A DNA stretch of 64,000 bases, taken from CALNBC01 sp040768925. GTDB lineage: Bacteria; Bacillota; Clostridia; Christensenellales; CALWSW01. Shown here one piece after another: positions 8,765 to 18,000 of the stretch; positions within the stretch are counted from its first letter, which is position 1; each line of letters starts with the position of its first letter. The DNA lies in assembly GCA_040768925.1 (NCBI GenBank), contig JAXGLZ010000003.1, positions 248,001 to 312,000 of the forward strand, in the 5' to 3' direction. Under the pieces are notes generated by a model. It searched no databases, was not told where the DNA came from, and saw only the letters and a program-made list of their open reading frames with translations. The position numbers were made by a program, and so were the translations under genes.

Positions 8765-8785
8765 CTGAGCGGAGGTGAAGAAGGA

Positions 8786-9466
8786 ATGCCGAAAATCCTG
8801 ATCTGCGACGACGAGGAAGGGCTGCGCGCCGTGCTGAAGCGATACGCCGTCTTTGAAGGATACGAGGTGGCGGAAGCGGGCGACGGCATGGAAGCCGTGG
8901 AGCTGTGCAGAAAAAACACCTTTGACCTCATCGTTATGGATGTCATGATGCCCGAGCTGGACGGGTTTTCCGCCGTAAAGGAGATCAGGAAAACGGCGGA
9001 CACGCCGGTGATCATGCTGTCCGCCCGGGGAGAGGAATACGACAAGGTGCTGGGCTTTGAGGTGGGGGTGGACGATTACGTCGTAAAGCCCTTCTCGTCA
9101 AAAGAGATCATGATGCGCATCCAGGCGATCCTGCGCAGGGCGGGCAAGAACGCGAACCCCTCCTTTGACGGGCACGCCGTCTTCGAAAAAGAAGGCTTTT
9201 TGGCCGATCTTACCGCGTACAAGGTCTTTATCGACGGCGCGGAAGCGGATCTGGCCCCCAAGGAATACGATCTGCTCTTCTTCCTGATCCGAAACAAAAA
9301 CATCGCCATCCCCAGGGAAAAAATCCTTACCGAGGTCTGGGGCTTTGATTACTGCGGCGACGACAGGACGCTGGACACGCACATGAAGCTGCTGCGAAAA
9401 TCCCTCGGCCCCTATGCGGGCTTTATCAAAACCCTGCGCGGATTGGGGTATCGCTTCGATGGATAA
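8786..9466 (+). CDS. OmpR/PhoB-family response regulator
   Basis: A 226-residue protein starting at ATG 8786 behind GGAGGTGAAGAAGGA. The receiver domain shows the acidic pair CDDEEG, the phosphoacceptor in LIVMDVMMPELDG, and the switch Lys in VVKPFSSKE. The winged-helix output domain has LAPKEYDLLFFL, VWGFDYCGDDRTLDTHM and the final KTLRGLGYRFDG. Its stop overlaps the start of the sensor kinase by eight bases (translational coupling). The adjacent VTC/DUF4956/cotH operon, with matching 11-base-phased repeats, is the likely target. Confidence 0.95.
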   Translation: MPKILICDDEEGLRAVLKRYAVFEGYEVAEAGDGMEAVELCRKNTFDLIVMDVMMPELDGFSAVKEIRKTADTPVIMLSARGEEYDKVLGFEVGVDDYVVKPFSSKEIMMRIQAILRRAGKNANPSFDGHAVFEKEGFLADLTAYKVFIDGAEADLAPKEYDLLFFLIRNKNIAIPREKILTEVWGFDYCGDDRTLDTHMKLLRKSLGPYAGFIKTLRGLGYRFDG

Positions 9467-10754
9467 GGTCAAGCTGAAATGGAAGATCTTCTCGTTCCTG
9501 CTGGGCTTCTGCGCGCTGCTGCTCGTTTTGCTGTGGCTGTTCCAAACGGTATTTTTGCACGATATGTATAAATTCATCAGAACCCGGGAGATCGAAACGG
9601 CGATCGCCTACGTTCAGGAGAACATCGACTCCCCGGAGCTGTTCTCTATACTGGACGGGCTGATGCGGGAAAAAGAGATCGTCGTCACCCAAACGAACGA
9701 ATTTGTGCCGCCCCAGCTGTCCTCCCCGGGCGACAGGGGCAAACCCAGGCAGGAGACGATCACCAAAGCCCAGGTGTTCACCCTGAAGGACGGCCGGGAA
9801 TTGTCCCTGACCTTCCACGCGATCATCACGCCGGTGGACGCCACGGTGACGACGCTGAAAATGCAGCTGACCATCGTCACGGTCGTCATGGTCGCGATGT
9901 CCGTCCTGCTGGCGATCGCCATCGCGAGAAAGATCTCTGCGCCCCTGGAAAAAATCAACAGCAGCGCCAAGCTGCTCGCAAAGGGCGATTATGGCGCTTC
10001 CTTTGAAGGCAGGGGCTTTTTGGAGATACGGGAACTGTCCGACACGCTGAACGCCGCGGCAAAAGAGCTGTCCAAGGTGGAGGGACTGAGGCGCGAACTC
10101 CTGGCCAACGTTTCCCACGATCTGCGCACCCCCCTGAGCCTGATTTACAGCTGCGCCGAGCTGATGCACGATTTCCCCGGCGAAATCACCCCCGCCCAGA
10201 CCCGGATGATCATGGACGAGACCAAACGCCTGGCCTCCCTGGTCAACGACGTGCTCGACCTTTCCAAGCTGGAAAACGGGATGCAGGAGCTTCATCTTTC
10301 GCGCTTCAACCTTACCGGCATGATCCAAAAAACCACAAAGCGCACGGCCGAACTGGTGAAGCAGAACGGCTACACCATTCATTTTGATTGCGACGGAGCG
10401 TATTCCGTCTTCGCGGACGAGGTCAAGATCACCCAGGCCTATTACAACCTGCTGATCAACGCAATCAATTATTCGGGCAGCGACCGGGCGGTCGAGGTGC
10501 GTCAAAGCGCCGCGGACAAAAAAGTGAAAATCGAGCTGATCGACCGCGGCGAAGGCATTGCCGCCGAAGAACTGCCCTATATCTGGGACAGATATTATAA
10601 ATCGGACAAAAACCACAAACGGGCGGTGACCGGCAGCGGCCTTGGCTTGTCGATCGCAAAGAAGATCTTCGATTTTCACGGCATCCAATACGGCGTGGAC
10701 TCAAAACTCGGGGAAGGAAGCGTTTTCTGGTTTGAGATGGACATCCAACCCTGA
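9459..10754 (+). CDS. Membrane sensor histidine kinase
   Basis: A 431-residue protein starting at ATG 9459 inside the end of the response-regulator gene. Two transmembrane helices (about 9-33 and 140-163) enclose an extracytoplasmic sensor of about 105 residues. A HAMP domain (KISAPLEKINSSAKLLAKG) is followed by the HisKA motif NVSHDLRTPLSLI and an ATPase domain with NLLINAINYS, DRGEGIAAEE and GSGLGLSIAKK. All catalytic boxes are intact. The extracytoplasmic part holds no cofactor motif I recognise, so the stimulus is unknown; context suggests cell-surface or phosphate-related stress. Confidence 0.94.
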   Translation: MDKVKLKWKIFSFLLGFCALLLVLLWLFQTVFLHDMYKFIRTREIETAIAYVQENIDSPELFSILDGLMREKEIVVTQTNEFVPPQLSSPGDRGKPRQETITKAQVFTLKDGRELSLTFHAIITPVDATVTTLKMQLTIVTVVMVAMSVLLAIAIARKISAPLEKINSSAKLLAKGDYGASFEGRGFLEIRELSDTLNAAAKELSKVEGLRRELLANVSHDLRTPLSLIYSCAELMHDFPGEITPAQTRMIMDETKRLASLVNDVLDLSKLENGMQELHLSRFNLTGMIQKTTKRTAELVKQNGYTIHFDCDGAYSVFADEVKITQAYYNLLINAINYSGSDRAVEVRQSAADKKVKIELIDRGEGIAAEELPYIWDRYYKSDKNHKRAVTGSGLGLSIAKKIFDFHGIQYGVDSKLGEGSVFWFEMDIQP

Positions 10755-10785
10755 TCCGCGGGCCGGTTTGGCGCCGCGGCCGTTT

Positions 10786-10820
10786 GAAAGGGGCCCCTTT
10801 GACCGGGGCCTTCTTTTTTT
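10786..10820 (+). terminator. Rho-independent terminator after the sensor kinase
   Basis: A GC-rich arm GAAAGGGGCCCC pairs with GGGGCCTTC, with a short bulge, and is followed by seven T at 10814-10820. It ends the VTC-to-kinase cluster. Confidence 0.6.
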
Positions 10821-10993
10821 GAACCCGCCCGGCCTAAAGGGGCTTTCCGGGAGCCTTGGCAAGCGGATGCCCTTCTCTTTTCGCGCAGACTGCCTCCCGG
10901 TTCAACGGTGAAAGGCGTCCGGCTCCGGATTTGACGCGTGTGTGCTTGGCGTCTTTTCCCCACGGACGCAGCAATGATCAGTATGGGCTGACC

Positions 10994-11017
10994 AGCGCCC
11001 TCCGGCGCTCTTTTTTT
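10994..11017 (+). terminator. Rho-independent terminator in the degenerate region
   Basis: AGCGCC (10994-10999), loop CTCC, GGCGCT (11004-11009), then C and seven T. No intact gene lies directly upstream, so it may be the relic end of a lost gene. Confidence 0.6.
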
Positions 11018-11097
11018 CGGCCTGTGGTTAGCCTGACCGGACGGCGGGAAGTGTTCGGCCAAAAAGGCCCTGCGCACCATGAAAAGGCGGACCATCG

Positions 11098-11455
11098 CTA
11101 TGGAGTTCGGCAATCGGCGTATTCGTTACCGGCGCCCAGGTGGCGCCGCGGGCGGGCACCGGCATGCCGTGCCCATCGGCGCTGCCTGCCGGCGGGCAAC
11201 TCAAACTTGCCTCCCATGCCGATGTTTGTGCTGCTCGCCGTGCGCATGGACGGGCCGGCCCTCGCCGGGCTCACCTTGCCGCCCGCGCTTTTATACCGCC
11301 GGATCGCCGTCAAACGCATGCGCGGCCCCATGGCTGTAAACCCTATGGAGGGCGGCTCCGACGCGTTATATGTGCTTCGTTTTCAAGGACGCGGCCCTGA
11401 TCAACGGCATCATCTGCAACAGCATCCGCATCGGGAACATGGACGCCGCTAAAAA
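11098..11455 (+). pseudogene. Decayed NAD(P)/FAD oxidoreductase, C-terminal remnant (tentative)
   Basis: Pieces in shifting frames resemble the C-terminal part of rubredoxin/nitrite-reductase-type pyridine nucleotide-disulfide oxidoreductases. VFVTGAQVAPRAGTG (about 11118) recalls the second FAD-binding ATG-GD region. FVFKDAALINGIICNSIR then IGNM (about 11373-11443) recalls the usual end, F-K-D-x-x-L-V-G-A-I-L-x-G-D. No frame is open throughout. The intact DUF3793 gene and flavodoxin remnant downstream suggest a former iron/redox cluster. The identification rests on short matches and could be wrong. Confidence 0.35.
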
Positions 11456-11893
11456 AGAGGCGCCCGCCGCCGCAAAAACCCCCTGCTGCGACGAGTGCGC
11501 AACGCCTGCCGGAAGGCTGCGACATTCTGCCGGAGAAAAACGGCCCCGCCCTTCCCGGCTGGAAACGGCGGCGGACCTCCGTCGCCCGGCGCGCTTAAGG
11601 GCGTTTCCATCGTGCTATTAAACGAATCCGCGGCCTTCTTTGGCCCCGGAGAAGAAAGCCCCGGCCCAAAGCGCGGTTTCCACACTGATCCGGGGGAAGG
11701 CCGCAATCGTCATCGCCGCCTGCGGACTATCGCGGGCGCGGGCCGGATCCTTGCGCCCGATTGCCGCAGGATAGCAGAGCGGGGCGCCCAGCGAAGAACT
11801 GCCCGCAAAGGACGGGCTTTGCAAAAAGCTGCTCGCCATCCGGCCGGAAAACCCCGGCCGGTCGGGGGCGGCGTGAAGAAAGGGATAGGAACC
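11456..11893. other. Non-coding or decayed stretch
   Basis: Several frames are open here because the DNA is GC-rich, but none shows a recognisable domain, a ribosome binding site or a natural composition. It is probably degenerated coding sequence continuing from the oxidoreductase remnant. The segment 10830-10990 is similarly featureless. Confidence 0.4.
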
Positions 11894-12442
11894 ATGGACC
11901 GAAGCTTCGAATCGCTTTTGGCAAATCACTGCGCCCCGGTATTGTTCGGCAAAAAGCCCGCCGCGCTGCTTGCCGAAAAGGCGCTGCCAAAAAACTGCCC
12001 CTGGTCGCTGCTCCATAAGCGCGGATTCCATGTGCTTCGGTTATGCTGGCGCGGCGGAACCGCGCTGACGCTCGTCTATCACCCCGCCCTGCTCGGCGCG
12101 GCATTGTCCCAGAGCCTGGTCAGTGGGGAACTCGCCGCGATGGGGTACCCCGCCGGCGGGGATTGGCGGGCGCATTTGCGCTTTTTGCGCGGCCGGTTCA
12201 GCGAGTCCGCCGAATTCCCCCACGAGATCGGGTTTTTCCTCGGGTATCCCCCGGAAGACGTGATCGGGTTTATGGAGTGCAAAACAGCCTGCAAGCTGTC
12301 GGGCCAATGGAAGGTCTTTGGCGATATGGAGCGGGCGGCTGCAATGTTCGAGGAATACGACCTTTGCAAACGGGCTTTGCTCAGCCATATTGAAAACGGC
12401 GGCAGCATTTTTGCCGCGGATCTGCCCACATTGGCAGTTTGA
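11894..12442 (+). CDS. DUF3793 family protein
   Basis: A 182-residue protein. The start is ATG 11894 behind AAGGGATAGG. The family's hallmark HEIGFFLGYPPEDVIGF (about residues 115-131) is present, followed by CKLSGQWKVFGD and a C-terminal EEYDLCKRAL helix. DUF3793 proteins in Clostridia are usually neighbours of flavodoxin and ferrous-iron transport genes; the function is unknown, with a role in iron or low-potential electron handling being a guess from context. It is the only intact gene in a 2.5-kb stretch of decay, flanked by an apparent oxidoreductase remnant and a flavodoxin remnant. Confidence 0.85.
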   Translation: MDRSFESLLANHCAPVLFGKKPAALLAEKALPKNCPWSLLHKRGFHVLRLCWRGGTALTLVYHPALLGAALSQSLVSGELAAMGYPAGGDWRAHLRFLRGRFSESAEFPHEIGFFLGYPPEDVIGFMECKTACKLSGQWKVFGDMERAAAMFEEYDLCKRALLSHIENGGSIFAADLPTLAV

Positions 12443-12699
12443 AACAAAACCAAACAAAGTGCAACGGGCGGCACGGAAGCGACAGACTGGGCCGCAGAGG
12501 CAGGAATGAAGGAAAAAGACGCACAAACCGCGCTGTTCCCGGCGGACGGGGCGGACGCCGGCATTGCGGATCGATAGGAAGAACCCGTCTTCGGCCGCCC
12601 CGGCGTGGCGCAGTTAAAATCCTGCCTGATCCGGGAAGCGTTAAAGCCCATTTCAACCGAAAGCTCCCCGGATGAAATACGCTCGATCCCCTAGCCTGA

Positions 12700-12954
12700 A
12701 GATCCTGAAGATGGCGGTAGTATTTGGGCAGCGGAAGAATTGGAGAAGGGGAATTCGAGCCGTTTTTCACGGCGATCGCGGGCAGGCTCCCCGGCAAAAA
12801 GAGTATGGCTGTGGCGCGGCGAATGGACGCGTTCTCCGGCAGGAGGGCGCAAAAGGGATCGGCGCTCCGCTTATTCGGCGAGGGCCTGATCCGCCGGGGC
12901 GCGCCAGATGAAGACGCGCGCAAAGCATTCGGCAGCGCGTTCGCCGGATTCTAA
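12700..12954 (+). pseudogene. Flavodoxin remnant (internally deleted, frameshifted)
   Basis: KILKMAVVF (about 12699) looks like the first beta strand of a flavodoxin. It then jumps straight to WAAEELEKG, which matches the later PAMGAEELE region, so about 60 residues including the FMN phosphate loop are missing. After a frameshift near 12750 it continues EFEPFFTAIAGRLPGKK and ends LRLFGEGLIRRGAPDED, the characteristic flavodoxin C-terminus. The frame closes at 12954. From 12443 to 12700 nothing else is recognisable. Flavodoxin normally accompanies DUF3793, which supports the call. Confidence 0.6.
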
Positions 12955-12963
12955 ATCGCGCAA

Positions 12964-13246
12964 AAAGAAGCATGACCGCTCCCGGCAGTCACGCCAGACT
13001 GTCACAAAACTCTATCCCGGGGGATTTGGGGCCGAAGCCCCTGCTCTTCAATCTAATCAGACGGCATGAGTCAAAATCATAGATTTCGGCTCATCAAGGA
13101 TTGATGTCGGCTGTGCCGACGACTGGGGCGTCAGTTTTGCCGTACCATTTCGGGCGTTAATGCCCGAAATCTCCTTGCGCGAAGCGAAAAAGCCAACCGT
13201 CAAAGGGGCCCGCGGGCCCCTTTGACGCCCAAAGAAGCATGACCGC
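12964..13246 (+). repeat. Dispersed intergenic repeat, copy A, with 16-bp flanking duplication
   Basis: The segment from about 12997 to 13229 shares long stretches with copies at 32.2, 38.8, 52.9 and 59.5 kb: CATCAAGGATTGATGTCGG, GTGCCGACGAC, a TTTCGGGCG/GCCCGAAAT hairpin, GCGCGAAGCG and CCAACC. Its end is a perfect 28-base palindrome (13199-13226). AAAGAAGCATGACCGC occurs at 12964-12979 and again at 13231-13246, bracketing the copy like a target duplication that includes one arm of a terminator hairpin. No open frame is plausible inside. Confidence 0.7.
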
Positions 13247-13266
13247 AGCCGCGGCCATGCTTCTTT
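13231..13266. terminator. Terminator hairpin at the hemerythrin gene end
   Basis: AAAGAAGCATG (13231-13241) pairs with CATGCTTCTTT (13256-13266). The structure is nearly symmetric and could stop transcription on either strand; it lies 20 bases past the stop of the minus-strand hemerythrin gene. Confidence 0.6.
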
Positions 13267-13285
13267 TTGATTCCGGTTATTACTT

Positions 13286-14497
13286 TTATTCCCCGTCGTC
13301 CGTGACCAGGCGCTTTTCGCCCCTGATTTCCTGGATCGGCTGGATATTCTGGGTCATTTCAAGGACGCCCAGGTATTCGCCGGATTCGCTTCGAACCGCG
13401 AAATACCGGATCAGGATGTACTTCCCGCCCATATGGATCCAGAAATCCTCATGGTCCTTTTTGCCGGACGCAAGGTCCTCCACCAGCTTTTCCACGATGT
13501 GCACGCTCACCGGGGGGTGGCAGTTGGACACTTTTCGGCCGATGACGGTTTTGCTGCGGGGGAAGATCCGCTCCGCCCCCTGGGAGAAATACTTCACCCT
13601 GCCGGCCTTGTCCACAAAGGTAATGTCGATCGGCAGAGTGTCCAGCATTTTGGTCAGCTCTTCGAGTTTCAGCGTGCCGGTGGGCAGGGTGATCACGCCG
13701 GGCTCGACGCTTTCCTTTAGGGCCTCCTCCGCCTGCTTTTGTGCCGCCGGCTTCCAGCCCGGCACATTGTCGATCAGGCAGTACCCGAACTCGCCGCTGT
13801 TTTCCGCAATGATCTCCCACTCGTCCTGGATCAGGTTTTCAAAAAGCATGGGGAGCATGATGTTTTCTTCCTTGAAAACCATCTCGGAGATCTTGTCCAG
13901 CAGCGCTTCGATCTGCGCTTTTTGCTGCGCGGCTTCCGCCGTTTCCAGCTTGGCCCGAACGTCCTTGAGCTGGGCGCGGATCTCGTCGTCCACCCCCCAC
14001 ATGACCTTGGGCGGGGCGGTGATGCCGTAATGCTCCATATAGGGGAAGAACAGGTTTTCCTTTTTCAAATAGTGACGGTTGATTTCCGCCAGCCGGGCCA
14101 GCCCCTGTTTGAGCGCGTTCTCGGCATTGCCGTCCGGCAGGCGGGCAAGCTGTTCCCGGAGGGACTCGACCAGCTTTTCGATGGCGCGGTTTTCCCTTTT
14201 CAGCGTGTGGGCCGGATGCCCCGGAATTTGCGACGGGTCCGCCGGCTGGTGAATCTCCTCGATGGAGCCCTTGAACACCGCGGCGTGAACGTCGCAAAGG
14301 CGCTGGATCTCGGAAACGGGAAGGCCGCTTAGGATCAGGGCCTGCTCGGCCTGGGCGATCTCTTCCACGGAAACGTTCTCAAAAACCTCGGCAAATCTGC
14401 CCTTGACCTCTTCCACGCTTTTGCCGTCGTGCAGCTGCGAGATCAGTTCCTTCAACACCTGTTGGCGGTATTCCCTGTTGTTGATTTCCGCGCTCAT
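13286..14497 (-). CDS. DUF438/hemerythrin/PAS domain protein
   Basis: A 403-residue cytosolic protein. DUF438 (about 1-75) ends in LPVSEIQRLCDVHAAVF. A hemerythrin HHE-type domain (about 85-235) shows GHPAHTLKRENRAIE, HYLKKENLFFPYMEHYG and FKEENIMLPML, the His and Glu ligands expected for a di-iron site. A PAS domain (about 285-395) follows with LDTLPIDITFVDKAGRVKYF and the His-containing VSNCHPPVSVH. Such proteins are taken to sense oxygen, NO or redox state; no output domain is present, so it probably acts through partners. It overlaps the upstream DUF1858 gene by four bases (ATGA). Confidence 0.9.
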   Translation of the reverse strand: MSAEINNREYRQQVLKELISQLHDGKSVEEVKGRFAEVFENVSVEEIAQAEQALILSGLPVSEIQRLCDVHAAVFKGSIEEIHQPADPSQIPGHPAHTLKRENRAIEKLVESLREQLARLPDGNAENALKQGLARLAEINRHYLKKENLFFPYMEHYGITAPPKVMWGVDDEIRAQLKDVRAKLETAEAAQQKAQIEALLDKISEMVFKEENIMLPMLFENLIQDEWEIIAENSGEFGYCLIDNVPGWKPAAQKQAEEALKESVEPGVITLPTGTLKLEELTKMLDTLPIDITFVDKAGRVKYFSQGAERIFPRSKTVIGRKVSNCHPPVSVHIVEKLVEDLASGKKDHEDFWIHMGGKYILIRYFAVRSESGEYLGVLEMTQNIQPIQEIRGEKRLVTDDGE

Positions 14498-14733
14498 ACT
14501 TTTCCCTCCTTTATGGTATAGCCGTGTTTCGCAAAGGTCTGTTTCACGGTTTCCAGGTCCAGCTTTTTCAGCGCCGCGCCTTTGGGTATGGTCATGAACC
14601 GTCCCGCCGTCGCCAGCATGCTGGGCTTCGTAACCTCCGAGAATCCGGCTTCTTCCAGTATGGGAAGGATTCCCGGATCAGCGGTGCATAATTCGTAAAC
14701 CGTCTTGTCAAGGTCAAGAACTCTATCGGCCAT
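14494..14733 (-). CDS. DUF1858 domain protein
   Basis: A 79-residue protein behind a clear GGGGAGG site. It has the DUF1858 pattern: DKTVYELCTADPGILPILEEAGF near the start, then a Met/Thr stretch and LETVKQTFAKHGYTI at the end. The fold binds hydrophobic ligands or clusters in relatives, and the domain is often fused or coupled to DUF438/hemerythrin proteins. Its stop overlaps the next gene by four bases, so the two are co-translated. Confidence 0.88.
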   Translation of the reverse strand: MADRVLDLDKTVYELCTADPGILPILEEAGFSEVTKPSMLATAGRFMTIPKGAALKKLDLETVKQTFAKHGYTIKEGKV

Positions 14734-14938
14734 CTTTGCACACCTCCCCGTGTGTTATGGGTCCAATTCATAGGCGGGATGCCCCGAGAAGGCGGATCGG
14801 ATTGGGCGGACCCGCCTTCGGCAGCGGCCCGCCGCCCCCGGCATCGTCGAAGCGCTCAAGATTCATCCGTCACCCGCCATACCGCCCCGGCAAAGCGTTG
14901 AAAATCCTTTAGCGGGACGTGTCTTCCCGGCGCCGAAG

Positions 14939-14990
14939 TTAGCCTGATCTAATTTATCTTAGTGTACCATATTGATACCGGCAAGGTCAA
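14939..14990 (-). promoter_or_regulatory. Promoter of the DUF1858-hemerythrin operon with TTAG palindrome
   Basis: On the minus strand, TTGACC (14985-14990) and TACACT (14961-14966) are 18 bases apart. TTAG-N6-CTAA (14939-14952) lies just past the -10 at the predicted start site, a repressor position. The half-sites resemble DtxR/IdeR-type iron boxes, which would fit an iron or redox sensor operon; this is inference. The region 14734-14938 shows nothing else. Confidence 0.5.
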
Positions 14991-15051
14991 TTGAAACCAA
15001 CCGCTCGAATGCCGGTTTTGGAGGAAATTTCTTCTCGCGGGGAAGGGTCCG

Positions 15052-18000
15052 TTTCAATTGTGTCCATCCCCGCTCCCCTTGCGGGGAGCGACATGAGGCG
15101 GGGGCGCTGCCCAACAACTACGCCATATTTCAATCCCCGCTCCCCTTGCAGGGAGCGACAGCGGTTCACGGGGGTGTAGGCACATGAATCTTTATTTCAA
15201 TCCCCGCTCCCCTTGCGGGGAGCGACACTGCCAGTACTTAAGTGGCACTCTTCTCACAGAGTCATTTCAATCCCCGCTCCCCTTGCGGGGAGCGACACCG
15301 CCATAACATTGATACTTTTTTCGGTCAAGGATTTCAATCCCCGCTCCCCTTGCGGGGAGCGACTCCATACGCCCAGAAGTCGCCAACCGTAAGGTGATCA
15401 TTTCAATCCCCGCTCCCCTTGCGGTGAGCGACAGATCACCGGCGAGCTGAATGGCCTGCTGGACTGATTTCAATCCCCGCTCCCCTTGCGGGGAGCGACT
15501 CGAGGTGCCCGCGCCGCGCTTGACATCGATGTATTTCAATCCCCGCTCCCCTTGCGGGGAGCGACACCGAGGCCGATCGCTTCGCTCGCTCGCTGCTGAG
15601 ATTTCAATCCCCGCTCCCCTTGCGGGGAGCGACCAACGTGCTGAACCCCGAGATCCACAAGAAAGAATTTCAATCCCCGCTCCCCTTGCGGGGAGCGACG
15701 GCGCTTGGGTTGAAGCATGAAACAAGGTCATGGGATTTCAATCCCCGCTCCCCTTGCGGGGAGCGACCGACCGCCTCCGCGAACTGGTGGGGGCGGACAA
15801 ATTTCAATCCCCGCTCCCCTTGCGGGGAGCGACATACGAGCGGGGCGAATACCACTCAGGACAAATATTTCAATCCCCGCTCCCCTTGCGGGGAGCGACA
15901 CAAGAGAGCGCCAAGAACAGCACAACATAAAGGAATTTCAATCCCCGCTCCCCTTGCGGGGAGCGACCAGCACCTCCCCCAGCCGTGCGCCCGTATAGTA
16001 CAATTTCAATCCCCGCTCCCCTTGCGGGGAGCGACGCCAGAAGATCAGTGCGATAATCAGCCGGCTCAGATTTCAATCCCCGCTCCCCTTGCGGGGAGCG
16101 ACTTATTTCATGGGTTGACAGGTACTCCACGACGTATTTCAATCCCCGCTCCCCTTGCGGGGAGCGACTACATCCACACGTTCAACTCGACAACGGTCGG
16201 GCATTTCAATCCCCGCTCCCCTTGCGGGGAGCGACGGTAAGTACTACGACCGTAACGCGCGCGCGGAAAGATTTCAATCCCCGCTCCCCTTGCGGGGAGC
16301 GACGTTCGCAGAATAAAGCCTATAATCTATCAAACTTATTTCAATCCCCGCTCCCCTTGCGGGGAGCGACGATGCCTTGACCGCCCGCAACAACGGTTGT
16401 TGAGTATTTCAATCCCCGCTCCCCTTGCGGGGAGCGACTTCGTTCTAACGCGTTGATTGTCGCTTCAAAGAAATTTCAATCCCCGCTCCCCTTGCGGGGA
16501 GCGACCGTGAAGGCTTTTTAATTTAGATAACCTTTCTAATATTTCAATCCCCGCTCCCCTTGCGGGGAGCGACTATGGTGCGAATCAGAGTATCGCCCCG
16601 GAGAAGAAATTTCAATCCCCGCTCCCCTTGCGGGGAGCGACACGGCGAAAAAATGGTAACCGGGAATTCAAGACCATTTCAATCCCCGCTCCCCTTGCGG
16701 GGAGCGACGCTTGCGGGAGCGGGAGAAATCCGCACCACTTGGATTTCAATCCCCGCTCCCCTTGCGGGGAGCGACGATATTGATGCGCTTTTGAGTTCGG
16801 GGCTTTATATTTCAATCCCCGCTCCCCTTGCGGGGAGCGACCGGCATTAAGATTACACCAAAACCGGCGTTTGTATTTCAATCCCCGCTCCCCTTGCGGG
16901 GAGCGACGCGAAATAGCGAAGATCACCGAAAATGTTTCAATATTTCAATCCCCGCTCCCCTTGCGGGGAGCGACTACGAGTTTGATTGTTTGAAGGGAAG
17001 AAACATTAAATTTCAATCCCCGCTCCCCTTGCGGGGAGCGACGGGAGGCGGTGGTGCTTGCCGCACTTCTGAATATATTTCAATCCCCGCTCCCCTTGCG
17101 GGGAGCGACATCAAAGATTGGAGGTGCGCACATGCCTAACGAATTTCAATCCCCGCTCCCCTTGCGGGGAGCGACTGGGCGACCAGGGCCTGGACGTGCT
17201 CCCGATATCATTTCAATCCCCGCTCCCCTTGCGGGGAGCGACCATCCTCATCCCGCCCGCCCCGCGCACAGGTGACATTTCAATCCCCGCTCCCCTTGCG
17301 GGGAGCGACACTTGATTGGCTGCGGCAGCCAGCGGAAAAGGAGGATTTCAATCCCCGCTCCCCTTGCGGGGAGCGACGTGTTTGAAAACATTGCCCTTTA
17401 TTTGTCCAAGGATTTCAATCCCCGCTCCCCTTGCGGGGAGCGACAGATATCAGCACCCCGGCCATACAGGTGTTGACTATTTCAATCCCCGCTCCCCTTG
17501 CGGGGAGCGACAAGGCCGAATATTGAGGTCATCACAAACAGCGAATTTCAATCCCCGCTCCCCTTGCGGGGAGCGACCCCTTATCTCCCCACCCCGGCCC
17601 CCAGCTGTTGAATTTCAATCCCCGCTCCCCTTGCGGGGAGCGACTCCGCATGTATCTGGTTCTCTGTCGCACCCACTTATTTCAATCCCCGCTCCCCTTG
17701 CGGGGAGCGACACCGTATGCTCCGCCATTGCCCCCAGCATTACTTATTTCAATCCCCGCTCCCCTTGCGGGGAGCGACCAGAAGGGCGGCCAACAGCTGC
17801 TGAACGAGTTCGTATTTCAATCCCCGCTCCCCTTGCGGGGAGCGACCTCCACCCCGTGGTGGGGAGGGTGACGGTGAGGATTTCAATCCCCGCTCCCCTT
17901 GCGGGGAGCGACCCCCGTACTTTGCGAGGTCCTTGGCAGCCTTGCTATTTCAATCCCCGCTCCCCTTGCGGGGAGCGACAGCACCTCCCCCAGCCGTGCG

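Noticed and set aside
10856..11452. A 198-codon plus-strand frame in the degenerate region.
   Set aside because: GC-rich DNA keeps many frames open; the recognisable oxidoreductase-like pieces lie in several different frames, so this is not one gene.
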